NCBI GenBank assembly: GCA_020631235.1
Contig: JAHDHQ010000001.1
Location: 49,758-113,757, forward strand
DNA: 64,000 bases
Source of the DNA: Saprospiraceae bacterium
GTDB lineage: Bacteria; Bacteroidota; Bacteroidia; Chitinophagales; Saprospiraceae
Direction of reading: 5' to 3'
Part shown: positions 10,654 through 18,690 of the stretch, piece by piece
Numbering within the stretch: position 1 is the stretch's first letter
Layout: every line of letters starts with the position of its first letter
Notes under the pieces: model-generated
What the model saw: the letters and a program-made list of their open reading frames with translations, nothing else
Told to the model about the DNA's origin: nothing
Database searches by the model: none
Position numbers and translations under genes: made by a program

Positions 10654-10863
10654 TTATTTTCGTGCAGCAATGGTTTCTTCCACTTGACCTATGGTGTAAC
10701 CTACTTTTTCTACTACTTTACCAGTAGCCGACTTTACTCCTTCCAGAGCTTTAAAGATATATTCTTTCTCGATTAAAGCGTCCGTTGCTTTAGAACTCTT
10801 TTCCAAAGTTTTTGCTAATATATTTGTTGCCTTGGAGATGGCATATAAAGTTTTTATAATCAT
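10654..10863 (-). CDS. Small helical hypothetical protein
   Basis: A 69-residue protein of mostly amphipathic helix, with Ala/Lys/Glu-rich segments (KATNILAKTLEKSSKATDALIEKEY) and no Cys. I recognise no family. Its stop codon directly abuts the stop of the NUC1 gene on the other strand. It may be cotranscribed with the minus-strand genes upstream, about 50 bp away. The clean composition and tight placement support a real gene, but the function is unknown. Confidence 0.55.
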   Translation of the reverse strand: MIIKTLYAISKATNILAKTLEKSSKATDALIEKEYIFKALEGVKSATGKVVEKVGYTIGQVEETIAARK

Positions 10864-10913
10864 AATACCTTTTTGCTAATCAACATATAAGACGTCTACA
10901 AAGTTTCATCTTA

Positions 10914-11489
10914 TTATTTGAGAAAAACCACATCAGCCGGATTAAATACATTTTCTCCTCGTCTAGATCTTTTTGTATTCCACATTTTTACAACATCTTG
11001 ATGGCTAAGTTCGGGGTAGTGAGCTTTGCAATCCTTCATATACTTGTTGTACTCAAATTGAGGAGCAATGTTTTTTTCACCATGGTGCTTTTTTATTTGA
11101 TGATAAGCACTAATAGCATCCCTAAGAGTACTCCCAATATGTTCTTTGAGCCAATTCATCCAAACCACATTAAATTTAAAGGATGGGCCAATTTGCTCTT
11201 TAAAGAAAGATCTGACGTTTTCTGTATTTCTATAAGAATCAGTAATGATTGTATCCAAGGATAGACTGGCTGTTTTCCAATCAAATGATGAGCTTATTTT
11301 ATTTCTTTTGATTTTAGTGTAGGTCCCCGTTTTTAAATATTGTTCTATACGGGCTGCGACATCGATTTTCCCTCCGCTAGATGGAATATTGACTTCTTTG
11401 CAGAAGCTTTGCAATTCTGATTTTAACCAATAAAATTCTTTGAAATCTTTGATCGAAATCGATGGATCTAAAGCTGGTCTTTTGTCCAT
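10914..11489 (-). CDS. SAP-domain protein (DUF6434-like)
   Basis: A 191-residue protein. The N-terminal part (about residues 13-55) reads as a SAP motif: two helices around a Gly turn, LKSELQSFCKEVNIPSSGGK followed by IDVAARIEQYL. SAP domains bind AT-rich nucleic acid. The C-terminal part, with FDWKTASLSLDTIITDSYRN and VVWMNWLKEHIGSTLRDAI, resembles a small uncharacterised domain (DUF6434) often found with SAP. It is likely a cytosolic nucleic-acid-binding protein. It lies 1 bp from the TfoX-like gene, so the two are probably in one transcript. Confidence 0.65.
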   Translation of the reverse strand: MDKRPALDPSISIKDFKEFYWLKSELQSFCKEVNIPSSGGKIDVAARIEQYLKTGTYTKIKRNKISSSFDWKTASLSLDTIITDSYRNTENVRSFFKEQIGPSFKFNVVWMNWLKEHIGSTLRDAISAYHQIKKHHGEKNIAPQFEYNKYMKDCKAHYPELSHQDVVKMWNTKRSRRGENVFNPADVVFLK

Positions 11490-11490
11490 T

Positions 11491-11805
11491 TTATGCTAAT
11501 ATTGATTTTAAGTAAGCATAGGACTTTGTAGTGTATTTTTCCCAATGCTGAGCATGTGAGTATGGCACTTGTACCCATGATTTCATAGCTCTTCCTTTTT
11601 TAGATGGATCAAAAAGCGTCGCACCTTTATATAAAAGCGCCTCTTGAAGAGCCTCTTCACTCAGTTTAAAGACCATGCAATCTTCAAAGAAACAGCAAAA
11701 TGCCTTTTTATTGTATTTAAAACATGGTTTGCCAAACATTTGTGACAAACTTGCATCTGGCATTTGCTTCGCCAAGGATTCGAATAATTGATAAGCTTCA
11801 GACAT
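11491..11805 (-). CDS. TfoX/Sxy N-terminal-domain-like protein
   Basis: A 104-residue cytosolic protein. The motif order is MFGKPCFKYNKKAFCCFFEDCMVFKL, a central LFDPSKKGRAMKSWVQVP strand, and a C-terminal helix. This fits the TfoX N-terminal domain family, which contains many standalone proteins of unknown function as well as competence regulators. A YjbR/MmcQ-like fold is the alternative. It directly precedes the SAP-domain gene on the minus strand. The sequence does not show a competence role. Confidence 0.55.
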   Translation of the reverse strand: MSEAYQLFESLAKQMPDASLSQMFGKPCFKYNKKAFCCFFEDCMVFKLSEEALQEALLYKGATLFDPSKKGRAMKSWVQVPYSHAQHWEKYTTKSYAYLKSILA

Positions 11806-11820
11806 GATTTTTAGGGCATA

Positions 11821-11845
11821 AAAAAAGCCTCCAAAATGGAGGCTT
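11821..11845 (-). terminator. Rho-independent terminator after the peroxidase gene
   Basis: The stem AAGCCTCC / GGAGGCTT (11825-11832 and 11838-11845) has a five-base loop. On the minus strand it is followed by a run of T (11826 down to 11821). It lies 12 bp after the stop of the minus-strand peroxidase gene and just before the start of the TfoX-like gene. Confidence 0.8.
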
Positions 11846-11856
11846 GAATATTTTCT

Positions 11857-12978
11857 TTAGTATTTAAATGGATCACTGAATTTAGGATCCACCAATATTG
11901 TTTCATCTGTTAAAGTAAGTAGGAATGCTTCTAAGGCCACTTTCTCAATTGGGTCTAAATTGAGTCGTTTAGGTGCTCCTGAATTTACATCTTTTAATCT
12001 AAAATCTAAATGCTCGTGAGCCACAACGCCAGAATTATAATGCTCTATTACTTCTTGAAGAGAATTAAATCTTCCATCATGCATGTAAGGCCCAGTAAAA
12101 GCTAAATTACGTAAAGAAGGTATTTTGAACATACCATTTGCAATCCCTGGATCATCATAAACAAGTTGTAAGCCTATATTAGAGCCTTCAAGACCTGTAC
12201 CTCCATACCCTGTATCGTCGTCCTCAAAAAATACTTCTCCATCTTGCTCACTTACTCGCATCACAGTATGGCAGTTGTTACACCCCGAGCTTAAGAAGAC
12301 ATCTAATCCTTGTTTTTCAAGAGGATCGAATCCCACAAAATCATTGGATTTCTCCCTATCGAAACTAGAGTCAAAGCTATTGATAGATCTTACAAATTGT
12401 GCTAAAGCTTTAGATATCTTGCTAGGTGTTACTTCTTTATTGCCGAATGCATTTTCAAACAAAGCTGGATAATAATCGACATTAGCTAATTTATCAGCAA
12501 GGTAATCTAGATCTTCCATTCCCATTTCAATGTGATTTTGAATAGGTAGAATAACTTGTTCTTCTAAACTACTGGATGACATATCCCAGAAGAACTTGTT
12601 CGAAAATCTCATATTTAGAACTGCTGGTGAATTTCTCGTAGTGATGGATTCTTCGAAACCTAAACTTTTATCAAACTCATCAGCAAAGCTTAAGGATTGT
12701 TTGTGACAAGTCCCACAAGAAATTTGGTTGTTAATCGAAAGGTTAGGGTCATAAAATAAAACGCGTCCTAGTGTAGCCCCATGATCTGATATTTGATTAT
12801 CAAATGGTGTATTGTCGAAAGGAAGTTCGACTTGGACATTATCAAGTACTTTGCTGTATTCGTATGGTGTTGTAGGTAACTCTAGGTTTTTTGAAGTCGC
12901 GTTTTCTTGTTCTTTAATGCAAGAATTTAGAATGAGCATAATCCCCAACAAGAATGAACAAAGGATAATTTTCTTCAT
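11857..12978 (-). CDS. Di-haem cytochrome c peroxidase, lipoprotein
   Basis: A 373-residue protein when started at the ATG at 12978, which gives a proper lipoprotein signal (MKKIILCSFLLG..LNSC, lipid-modified Cys20). A longer upstream frame is open but would bury the signal. Two haem-binding motifs, CGTCH at 88-92 and CNNCH at 233-237, plus ETITTRNSPAVLN-like and GPYMHDGRFNSLQEVIEHYNSG segments, mark the CcpA/MauG family. Such enzymes reduce hydrogen peroxide with electrons from cytochrome c or oxidise small substrates, here on the periplasmic face of a membrane. It is monocistronic with a terminator behind it. Confidence 0.85.
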   Translation of the reverse strand: MKKIILCSFLLGIMLILNSCIKEQENATSKNLELPTTPYEYSKVLDNVQVELPFDNTPFDNQISDHGATLGRVLFYDPNLSINNQISCGTCHKQSLSFADEFDKSLGFEESITTRNSPAVLNMRFSNKFFWDMSSSSLEEQVILPIQNHIEMGMEDLDYLADKLANVDYYPALFENAFGNKEVTPSKISKALAQFVRSINSFDSSFDREKSNDFVGFDPLEKQGLDVFLSSGCNNCHTVMRVSEQDGEVFFEDDDTGYGGTGLEGSNIGLQLVYDDPGIANGMFKIPSLRNLAFTGPYMHDGRFNSLQEVIEHYNSGVVAHEHLDFRLKDVNSGAPKRLNLDPIEKVALEAFLLTLTDETILVDPKFSDPFKY

Positions 12979-13099
12979 GATTTTATATTTTTTAGAAGTT
13001 GAATGATTGCAACATACCTTTAAATTATAATATTTGCAGATATTTTTCAAACGCAATATTTATTTTCATATTTTCTTAACGCTTTAATTCTTTTGCTTT

Positions 13100-14320
13100 T
13101 TGGAAGCATATTCACTTTTCGAACTAAATCAATACATTAAACGTGTGATGGCACTCAATTTTGAGGATGCCATTTGGATAGAATGTGAAATAAGTCAAAT
13201 TAATGAAGTACGGGGTAATGTCTACATTGAACTAATAGAAAAATCAGAAGACACTGAAGAAATAATCGCTAAGTCTTCGGCGAGTATTTGGATGCGCAAC
13301 AAACTATTTATCAAAAATAAACTAGGCGCCATCTATGATTCGATTTTAAGCCAAGGCATTAAAATAAAATGTAAAGTACTCGTCGAATTTTCAGAACGCT
13401 ACGGTTTCAATTTAAACGTACAGGATGTAGATCCTACGTATACATTAGGTCAATTAGAAATTGATAAACAAAAAATAATAGAAAGGCTAAAAATGGATGG
13501 TCTATTTGGAACCAATAAATCTAAGCCTTTCCCACCCGTAATACAAAATGTAGCCGTTATCAGTTCTGAAACTGCTGCAGGCTTAGCGGATTTTTCGAAG
13601 CAACTTCTGGATAATGCTTATGGCTATGACATTCGGTACACATTATTTAATGCAGCCATGCAAGGCGCTAATACAGAACGGGATGTTGTTTCTGCTTTTA
13701 AAGCAATAGGAGAAGGTGATAAAGTTTTTGATGCCATTGTTTTAATCAGAGGAGGAGGATCCAAAATAGATTTATCTTTTTTCGACAATTATAATATTGC
13801 GGCACAAATAGCTAAATGTGCATTACCTGTCATTATCGGAATAGGTCATGAAATAGATCAAACCATTGTGGATTTAGTTTCGAAACTAAGTGTGAGAACA
13901 CCTACAGCAGCAGCAGAATACCTAATTAATCAAAGTTTACAGTACGAAACACAAATATTAACTGTTCATGATACTATACTTCAAATTGCTAAACAATCAA
14001 TAGCAGAACATAAAGTAAATTTAGCTGAAGCTGGACCAAAATTGCATGGTTTTTATAGCGAAAAGATTCAAGCGCAGCAAAACTTATTAGAGCGATTTAT
14101 GGATCGATTAAGCGACTTAGTGAGTTATCAGTTTAAAGAGCAGTATAAAGTATTAGAACAACAAGAAAAGATATTAGATCTAATGAACCCCAAAAACTTG
14201 TTGAGTAAGGGGTACACCATGATACATCAGAATGATACACTAATTAAATCAACAAAAGAGCTCAGCAAAACGGCGTTTGAAATCACCTTTGCTGATGGAA
14301 AAATTACAATAAACCAATGA
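13100..14320 (+). CDS. xseA: Exodeoxyribonuclease VII large subunit
   Basis: A 406-residue protein starting at TTG. The start MEAYSLFELNQYIKRVM is where XseA normally begins, so TTG is accepted. It has an N-terminal OB-fold (about 1-105; EISQINEVRGNVYIELIE), then the catalytic domain (VAVISSETAAGLADF, LIRGGGSKIDLSFFDNYNIA near 214-233, and VIIGIGHEIDQTIVD), and a coiled-coil region after about 270. With XseB it degrades single-stranded DNA to oligonucleotides in repair. Its stop overlaps the xseB start (ATGA). Confidence 0.93.
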   Translation: MEAYSLFELNQYIKRVMALNFEDAIWIECEISQINEVRGNVYIELIEKSEDTEEIIAKSSASIWMRNKLFIKNKLGAIYDSILSQGIKIKCKVLVEFSERYGFNLNVQDVDPTYTLGQLEIDKQKIIERLKMDGLFGTNKSKPFPPVIQNVAVISSETAAGLADFSKQLLDNAYGYDIRYTLFNAAMQGANTERDVVSAFKAIGEGDKVFDAIVLIRGGGSKIDLSFFDNYNIAAQIAKCALPVIIGIGHEIDQTIVDLVSKLSVRTPTAAAEYLINQSLQYETQILTVHDTILQIAKQSIAEHKVNLAEAGPKLHGFYSEKIQAQQNLLERFMDRLSDLVSYQFKEQYKVLEQQEKILDLMNPKNLLSKGYTMIHQNDTLIKSTKELSKTAFEITFADGKITINQ

Positions 14321-14508
14321 GTGAAATAACCTACGACCAAGCTTTCGCTGAGCTACAACAAATACTTAGAGAAATAGAAGAAGACACAAGTATCGATCAG
14401 TTAGCTGAACGCATCAAACGATCAAATTTTCTCGTAAATTATTGCAAAGAAAAACTCAGAAATGTAGAAGCTGAAGTGAAGTCTATGTTGGACTCTTCAG
14501 CATCATAA
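14317..14508 (+). CDS. xseB: Exodeoxyribonuclease VII small subunit
   Basis: A 63-residue protein, the usual XseB length. TYDQAFAELQQILREIEEDTSIDQLAERIKRSNFLVNYCKEKLRNVEAEV has the two-helix coiled-coil pattern of the family. It begins inside the xseA stop (4 bp overlap), so translation is coupled. It binds several copies per XseA. The end overlaps the converging minus-strand gene by 6 bp. Confidence 0.92.
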   Translation: MSEITYDQAFAELQQILREIEEDTSIDQLAERIKRSNFLVNYCKEKLRNVEAEVKSMLDSSAS

Positions 14509-15093
14509 ACTTGATAGACCAAGTTTAAAAAACACATTCATAGTGAACAATTGCCCATAAACATCATCATAAATATTTCCGGTTTTTGCAATACAACCTA
14601 CTGAAGCATTTAATGAAGATTTAGGTGTAAAGTTGTATTCAAAACCAGCATTTAGCCAAAGGGTATTATAGTTGAGCCCCGGAAAATAGCCGGCGTCCTT
14701 CAAAATGATGCCATGAGAAGGTCCAGCCAATAAAGAAAAGGTACTTTTCTTACCTAGTGGGTAATATTTTGCTAGTGCCTGGGTTTCTAGTAGCATCCAA
14801 TGATCGGCTAAGTCTGGTGATTGATAAGCTTCTTGTGTGGGGATATTTAGAAGCCACAAATAAGCTCCTGCTGAAATGCCCCATGAGTCTGTAAACCGAT
14901 GATCAGTAACCATGCCATATGCTCCTCCAATGGTATATCCATTAAACATCAGGCTATTGGAAAATCCTGTTTGAAAGACTAAGCTAATGCTGGTTTGACT
15001 TTGTAGATCATTTGTTTCTTGAGCAAATGACATTGAACAAAAAAATATAAGTCCTAAAAGTCCACAAATTCTTCGGGGTATTTTAATCTCCAT
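14503..15093 (-). CDS. Outer-membrane-type hypothetical protein
   Basis: A 196-residue protein with a signal peptide (about 1-24; LLGLIFFCSMSFAQ). The following beta-strand-rich sequence, with Gly/aromatic pairs (SISLVFQTGFSNSLMFNGYTIGGAYGMV) and a terminal strand FTMNVFFKLGLSSL ending in hydrophobic residues, fits a small outer-membrane barrel. I do not recognise a family. The start lies 40 bp inside the end of the DUF3810 gene upstream, an unusually long overlap, so the two are probably translationally coupled. Confidence 0.6.
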   Translation of the reverse strand: MEIKIPRRICGLLGLIFFCSMSFAQETNDLQSQTSISLVFQTGFSNSLMFNGYTIGGAYGMVTDHRFTDSWGISAGAYLWLLNIPTQEAYQSPDLADHWMLLETQALAKYYPLGKKSTFSLLAGPSHGIILKDAGYFPGLNYNTLWLNAGFEYNFTPKSSLNASVGCIAKTGNIYDDVYGQLFTMNVFFKLGLSSL

Positions 15094-16115
15094 GACTCCA
15101 CCATGTTTATGAAAGCGCTATAATTTTTTATTCCATCTTTTACACCATTTGACTTAAGGTACCAATCATAAAACCTATCTTTAAATGAGCCTAATATCGG
15201 TTTGTATACCTGATGTTTTTCTCTAATGGATTGTAAATCTGATAAAATATTTTGCGATAAAGATGAATAAAATTTTCGATATTTCTCTGAATTTATTCTG
15301 CGACAGGTTCCTGCTAAATATCTCCAATACGCCATTTGTGCTGAATATTTTAATTCGATTGATTTACTATTACGACAAGCCAAGTAAGCAAAAAAATTAC
15401 AATCCGATTCTTGGCCGTATCCATATCCATGCAGCATTTCATGACAAGAAGTAAATGGTTTTTGGATAGGGTGTAGCCCGGCATCATAATGACCTTCAAA
15501 AGCATATGGAAGATAGACTCCAGATGTCTCGAGCCGCAGTAATAGACCTGACTTAATCTCCCTTACTCGGACCTTAGGGAAAACAGGCAAATGATGGCTG
15601 ATTAAAAATGCATTTAGCGCCTCCCTTACTGAATGTTCCATGGCTACTGTTCCCATCAAAGCCACTTGTTGATGGTATAGTGTATTGAGTGAATCTAAGC
15701 GTTTAGTTTCTTGTGCTAACCTAGAAAATATCAAAGATTCGTCAACTTCTTGTTGTGATAGACTAAACTGCTGGCTAATCGTCGGTGCACTGTATACAAA
15801 TCCCCAAAAAACAAAAAATGACATATACAAGCCAAACATATAACACAAAAGATGTTTGATAGCTCGAACAGTTTTAAACTTGATGGTTCTGTAAATAAAA
15901 TAAACAAGTAAGTAAACCAACATTGGCAAAATAAAATAGACTACAGGGAAAGGTATCCAGTGTAGTACAATAAGACTTATCCGTCGTACAGCTAAGAAGA
16001 AATAATCCATATAAAAATGGATAAAACTATTAAGATGAAGTAGTTTCCATATAATCATACACGCATAAGTGCCGAGTAAAATATAAAATGGATATTTTAG
16101 TTTAGATATAGACAA
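15054..16115 (-). CDS. DUF3810-family membrane protein with HExxH motif
   Basis: A 353-residue protein. Three hydrophobic helices lie in the first about 130 residues, followed by a soluble domain with CHEMLHGYGYGQESDCNFFAYLAC. Its HExxH-like HEMLH plus a downstream E is typical of DUF3810, a Bacteroidota family that looks like a membrane zinc peptidase but is uncharacterised. It is divergent from thioredoxin and overlaps the downstream barrel gene. Confidence 0.75.
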   Translation of the reverse strand: MSISKLKYPFYILLGTYACMIIWKLLHLNSFIHFYMDYFFLAVRRISLIVLHWIPFPVVYFILPMLVYLLVYFIYRTIKFKTVRAIKHLLCYMFGLYMSFFVFWGFVYSAPTISQQFSLSQQEVDESLIFSRLAQETKRLDSLNTLYHQQVALMGTVAMEHSVREALNAFLISHHLPVFPKVRVREIKSGLLLRLETSGVYLPYAFEGHYDAGLHPIQKPFTSCHEMLHGYGYGQESDCNFFAYLACRNSKSIELKYSAQMAYWRYLAGTCRRINSEKYRKFYSSLSQNILSDLQSIREKHQVYKPILGSFKDRFYDWYLKSNGVKDGIKNYSAFINMVESWRLKYPEEFVDF

Positions 16116-16134
16116 AATGTAGTTAATCTGACAA

Positions 16135-16168
16135 TTGTTAAAAATACATGAACTAATTATTACTTTTA
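16135..16168 (+). promoter_or_regulatory. Possible Bacteroidota-type promoter of trxA
   Basis: TTG at 16135-16137 and TACTTTTA at 16161-16168 resemble the -33 (TTTG) and -7 (TAnnTTTG) elements, with a slightly long 23-base spacer. It lies about 55 bp upstream of the thioredoxin start. The match is weak and the DNA is AT-rich. Confidence 0.3.
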
Positions 16169-16223
16169 AGGTTTGTACTACTGAAGATTATAAAACAATT
16201 ATATAAATAAACTTAATATTATT

Positions 16224-16541
16224 ATGGCTTTCGAATTCACAGACACTAATTTCCAGGAAACAGCATTGGATTCTGCAGGATTAAAAGTAGTTGATTTTTG
16301 GGCAGAATGGTGTGGACCTTGTAAACTTGTTTCTCCGGTAATCGATGCATTATCATCAGAATACGAAGGAAAAGCAGTGATAGGAAAAGTAAACGTAGAT
16401 CACAATCCTGAAACATCAATGAAATATGGTGTAAGAAGTATTCCTACTATCTTATTTATTAAAGATGGTGAAGTAGTGGATAAACACGTAGGTGTTGCTA
16501 CAAAGGCTTCTTTAGAGCAAAAAATTGCTGCACATATATAA
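16224..16541 (+). CDS. trxA: Thioredoxin
   Basis: A 105-residue thioredoxin with the active site WCGPCK (C30, C33), the DFWAEW strand before it, and the cis-proline loop RSIPTIL. The length and absence of a signal peptide indicate the cytosolic disulfide reductase that supplies electrons to ribonucleotide reductase, Msr and peroxiredoxins. It stands alone, with a strong terminator 20 bp downstream. Confidence 0.95.
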   Translation: MAFEFTDTNFQETALDSAGLKVVDFWAEWCGPCKLVSPVIDALSSEYEGKAVIGKVNVDHNPETSMKYGVRSIPTILFIKDGEVVDKHVGVATKASLEQKIAAHI

Positions 16542-16563
16542 TTAAGCAGGATAAAAGTATATT

Positions 16564-16600
16564 AAAGCTCTTTTACATACGTTTGTAAAAGAGCTTTTTT
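16564..16600 (+). terminator. Rho-independent terminator after trxA
   Basis: A perfect 14-bp stem (16564-16577 with 16584-16597) around a six-base loop is followed by a T run. It separates trxA from the DUF58 gene that begins 11 bp later. Confidence 0.9.
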
Positions 16601-16610
16601 AATTTAGAGT

Positions 16611-17531
16611 ATGAGTTATTTAGAACAGTTTGACTTAAGGCAGATTCAAAATTTAGAGCTTCTTGCTAAACAAGTTGTAGAAGGATTTATCATAGGGCTG
16701 CATAAAAGTCCATTTCATGGCTTTAGCGTAGAGTTTGCAGAACATAGGATATATAATCCGGGAGAGTCCACTAAAAATATAGATTGGAAAGTATATGGCA
16801 GAACTGATAAGCTGTTTGTAAAAAAGTATGAAGAAGAGACCAACTTACGATGTCAAATTATTATCGATACTTCTTCATCCATGTATTTCCCAAAGGACAT
16901 GAAGGGAAAAAACATGAACAAGTTGCAGTTTTCTTCCATAGCGGCTGCCTCATTAATGAATCTATTAAAGAAGCAGCGTGATGCCTTCGGCTTGAGTTTA
17001 TTTGATAGTCAATTACATATACAAACTGGAGCTAAATCTTCTACAAAGCACTATAGGTTGCTGCTGAGCTATTTAGACAAACTCATCAAGGAAGATGATT
17101 TAAATAAAACCACCGCGGCGACCGATGCGTTGCATCAAGTTGCTGATCAAATACACAAACGATCACTTGTGATCATATTTAGTGATATGTTTGAGCATAA
17201 TCAAGCGGATCAATTGTTCTCAGCTCTACAGCATTTAAAGTACAATAAGCATGAAGTGGTGCTTTTTCATGTCGTAGACAAATCTTTAGAAGTAGAATTT
17301 GAATTCGAAAATAGACCACATGAATTTATCGACATGGAAACAGGTGAGAAAATCAGATTGCAGTCTAATCAAATTAAAGAGTATTATATGCCTAAAATCA
17401 AGGCCTACAAAGATAAACTCATACAAAAATGCCTGCAGTATAAAATTGATTTTGTCGAAGCCGATATAAATGAAGGCTTTCATCCAATTCTCGAACGATA
17501 TTTAGTGAAGCGAAAAAAAATGATGATATAG
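16611..17531 (+). CDS. DUF58 family protein (vWA-like fold)
   Basis: A 306-residue cytosolic protein. YNPGESTKNIDWKVYGRTDKLFVKKYEEETNL is the DUF58 signature, and IIIDTSSSMYF supplies a vWA/MIDAS-like DxSxS metal site near residue 86. LVIIFSDMFEH continues the vWA-like core. DUF58 proteins usually accompany MoxR-type ATPases in membrane- or envelope-related complexes. No MoxR gene is adjacent here; instead the stop directly abuts the PPK2 start, so it leads a three-gene run. Confidence 0.85.
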   Translation: MSYLEQFDLRQIQNLELLAKQVVEGFIIGLHKSPFHGFSVEFAEHRIYNPGESTKNIDWKVYGRTDKLFVKKYEEETNLRCQIIIDTSSSMYFPKDMKGKNMNKLQFSSIAAASLMNLLKKQRDAFGLSLFDSQLHIQTGAKSSTKHYRLLLSYLDKLIKEDDLNKTTAATDALHQVADQIHKRSLVIIFSDMFEHNQADQLFSALQHLKYNKHEVVLFHVVDKSLEVEFEFENRPHEFIDMETGEKIRLQSNQIKEYYMPKIKAYKDKLIQKCLQYKIDFVEADINEGFHPILERYLVKRKKMMI

Positions 17532-18281
17532 ATGATTAAGTTAAATGAATTGTCAACAACCGCGCCTAAGAGCAGCAACAAAAACGACATAAAAAAGGAG
17601 ACCAAAGCGCTAAAGTTAGCCATCATGGATCAGGTGACTCGACTTTATGCCAACAAAAAGTACAGTTTTTTGATCGTTTTTCAAGGTATGGATGCTAGTG
17701 GTAAAGATGGTGTAACTCGCCGTGTTTTTTCGGAGGTGAGCCCGACTATGCTCAATGCATTTTCGTTTAAGAAACCTACAGAAGAAGAATTTGCACATGA
17801 CTTTTTATGGAGAGTCCATAAACGCACTCCACAAAAAGGTCACGTCCATATTTTTAACCGCTCGCACTATGAAGATATATTGATCCAGAGAGTGCATAAC
17901 TGGATAGATATGGATACTGTGAAGTCTAGAATGAAGGCCATTAATGATTTTGAACAGTTGCTGAATCACCATAATGACACCATTGTATTGAAGTTTTACA
18001 TGCACATCTCTCCTGAAAGACAACTTGAAAAACTACAAGAACGAAAAGAAATTCAACGTAAACACTATAAGCACAATGATGGGGACTGGGAAGAGCGGAA
18101 GCACTGGGATAAATATAGAGAGGCCTATGAATATGCCTTGAATGAATCTGAAATCCCGTGGCATGTGGTACCCGCAGATCAGCGATGGTATCGTGATTAT
18201 TTTGTGGCCAAGACTGTGCTTAAATCATTTGCCTATTTGAATCTTCAATATCCTGATTTAGAAACTGAGCATGACGGATAG
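17532..18281 (+). CDS. Polyphosphate kinase 2 family protein
   Basis: A 249-residue protein. FQGMDASGKDG (50-60) is the PPK2 Walker A-like motif, RVHKRTPQKGHVHIFNRSHYEDIL carries the lid and Walker B-like region, and IPWHVVPADQRWYRDYFV is the C-terminal signature. The family transfers phosphate between polyphosphate and nucleotides in the cytosol. Which nucleotide it uses cannot be told from sequence alone. The start follows the DUF58 stop with no gap, and its end overlaps the Hsp15-like gene by 11 bp. Confidence 0.87.
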   Translation: MIKLNELSTTAPKSSNKNDIKKETKALKLAIMDQVTRLYANKKYSFLIVFQGMDASGKDGVTRRVFSEVSPTMLNAFSFKKPTEEEFAHDFLWRVHKRTPQKGHVHIFNRSHYEDILIQRVHNWIDMDTVKSRMKAINDFEQLLNHHNDTIVLKFYMHISPERQLEKLQERKEIQRKHYKHNDGDWEERKHWDKYREAYEYALNESEIPWHVVPADQRWYRDYFVAKTVLKSFAYLNLQYPDLETEHDG

Positions 18282-18690
18282 TAGTAAAATGCGTGTAGAT
18301 CGCTGGTTATGGTGTGTCCGCATATTTAAATCTAGAAGCTTAGCCACCAAGGTGTGCAAAGCCGGAAAAGTAAAACAAGGAGAAAAAATACTCAAACCAT
18401 CAGCTTTGGTTAGTATAGGAGATGAATTGTTTGTACATAAGAATGGATACAATTTAGTATTTAAAGTGGATGGACTACTAAAATCTAGAGTCTCAGCTAC
18501 CTTAGCTGCTGAAAATTATACTGATCTAACGCCTGAGGAGGAACTGAACAAATATAAATCTTGGTTTATAGGCAAGGGAGCCGCTGAACGGCGTGATAAG
18601 GGCAGTGGCAGACCTACTAAAAAAGAACGAAGAACCATTGATGAATTTAAACAAGACCAATGGTGGGAATTCCTGGATGATGAGGCTTAA
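18271..18690 (+). CDS. S4-domain RNA-binding protein, Hsp15 type
   Basis: A 139-residue protein. The S4 domain (about residues 6-65: MRVDRWLWCVRIFKSRSLATKVCKAGKVKQGEK) and the basic C-terminus (GKGAAERRDKGSGRPTKKERR) match Hsp15/HslR. Hsp15 binds 50S subunits carrying stalled peptidyl-tRNA and helps recycle them. It is last in the DUF58-PPK2-Hsp15 run and meets the minus-strand T9SS gene end to end with a 4-bp overlap. Confidence 0.85.
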   Translation: MTDSSKMRVDRWLWCVRIFKSRSLATKVCKAGKVKQGEKILKPSALVSIGDELFVHKNGYNLVFKVDGLLKSRVSATLAAENYTDLTPEEELNKYKSWFIGKGAAERRDKGSGRPTKKERRTIDEFKQDQWWEFLDDEA

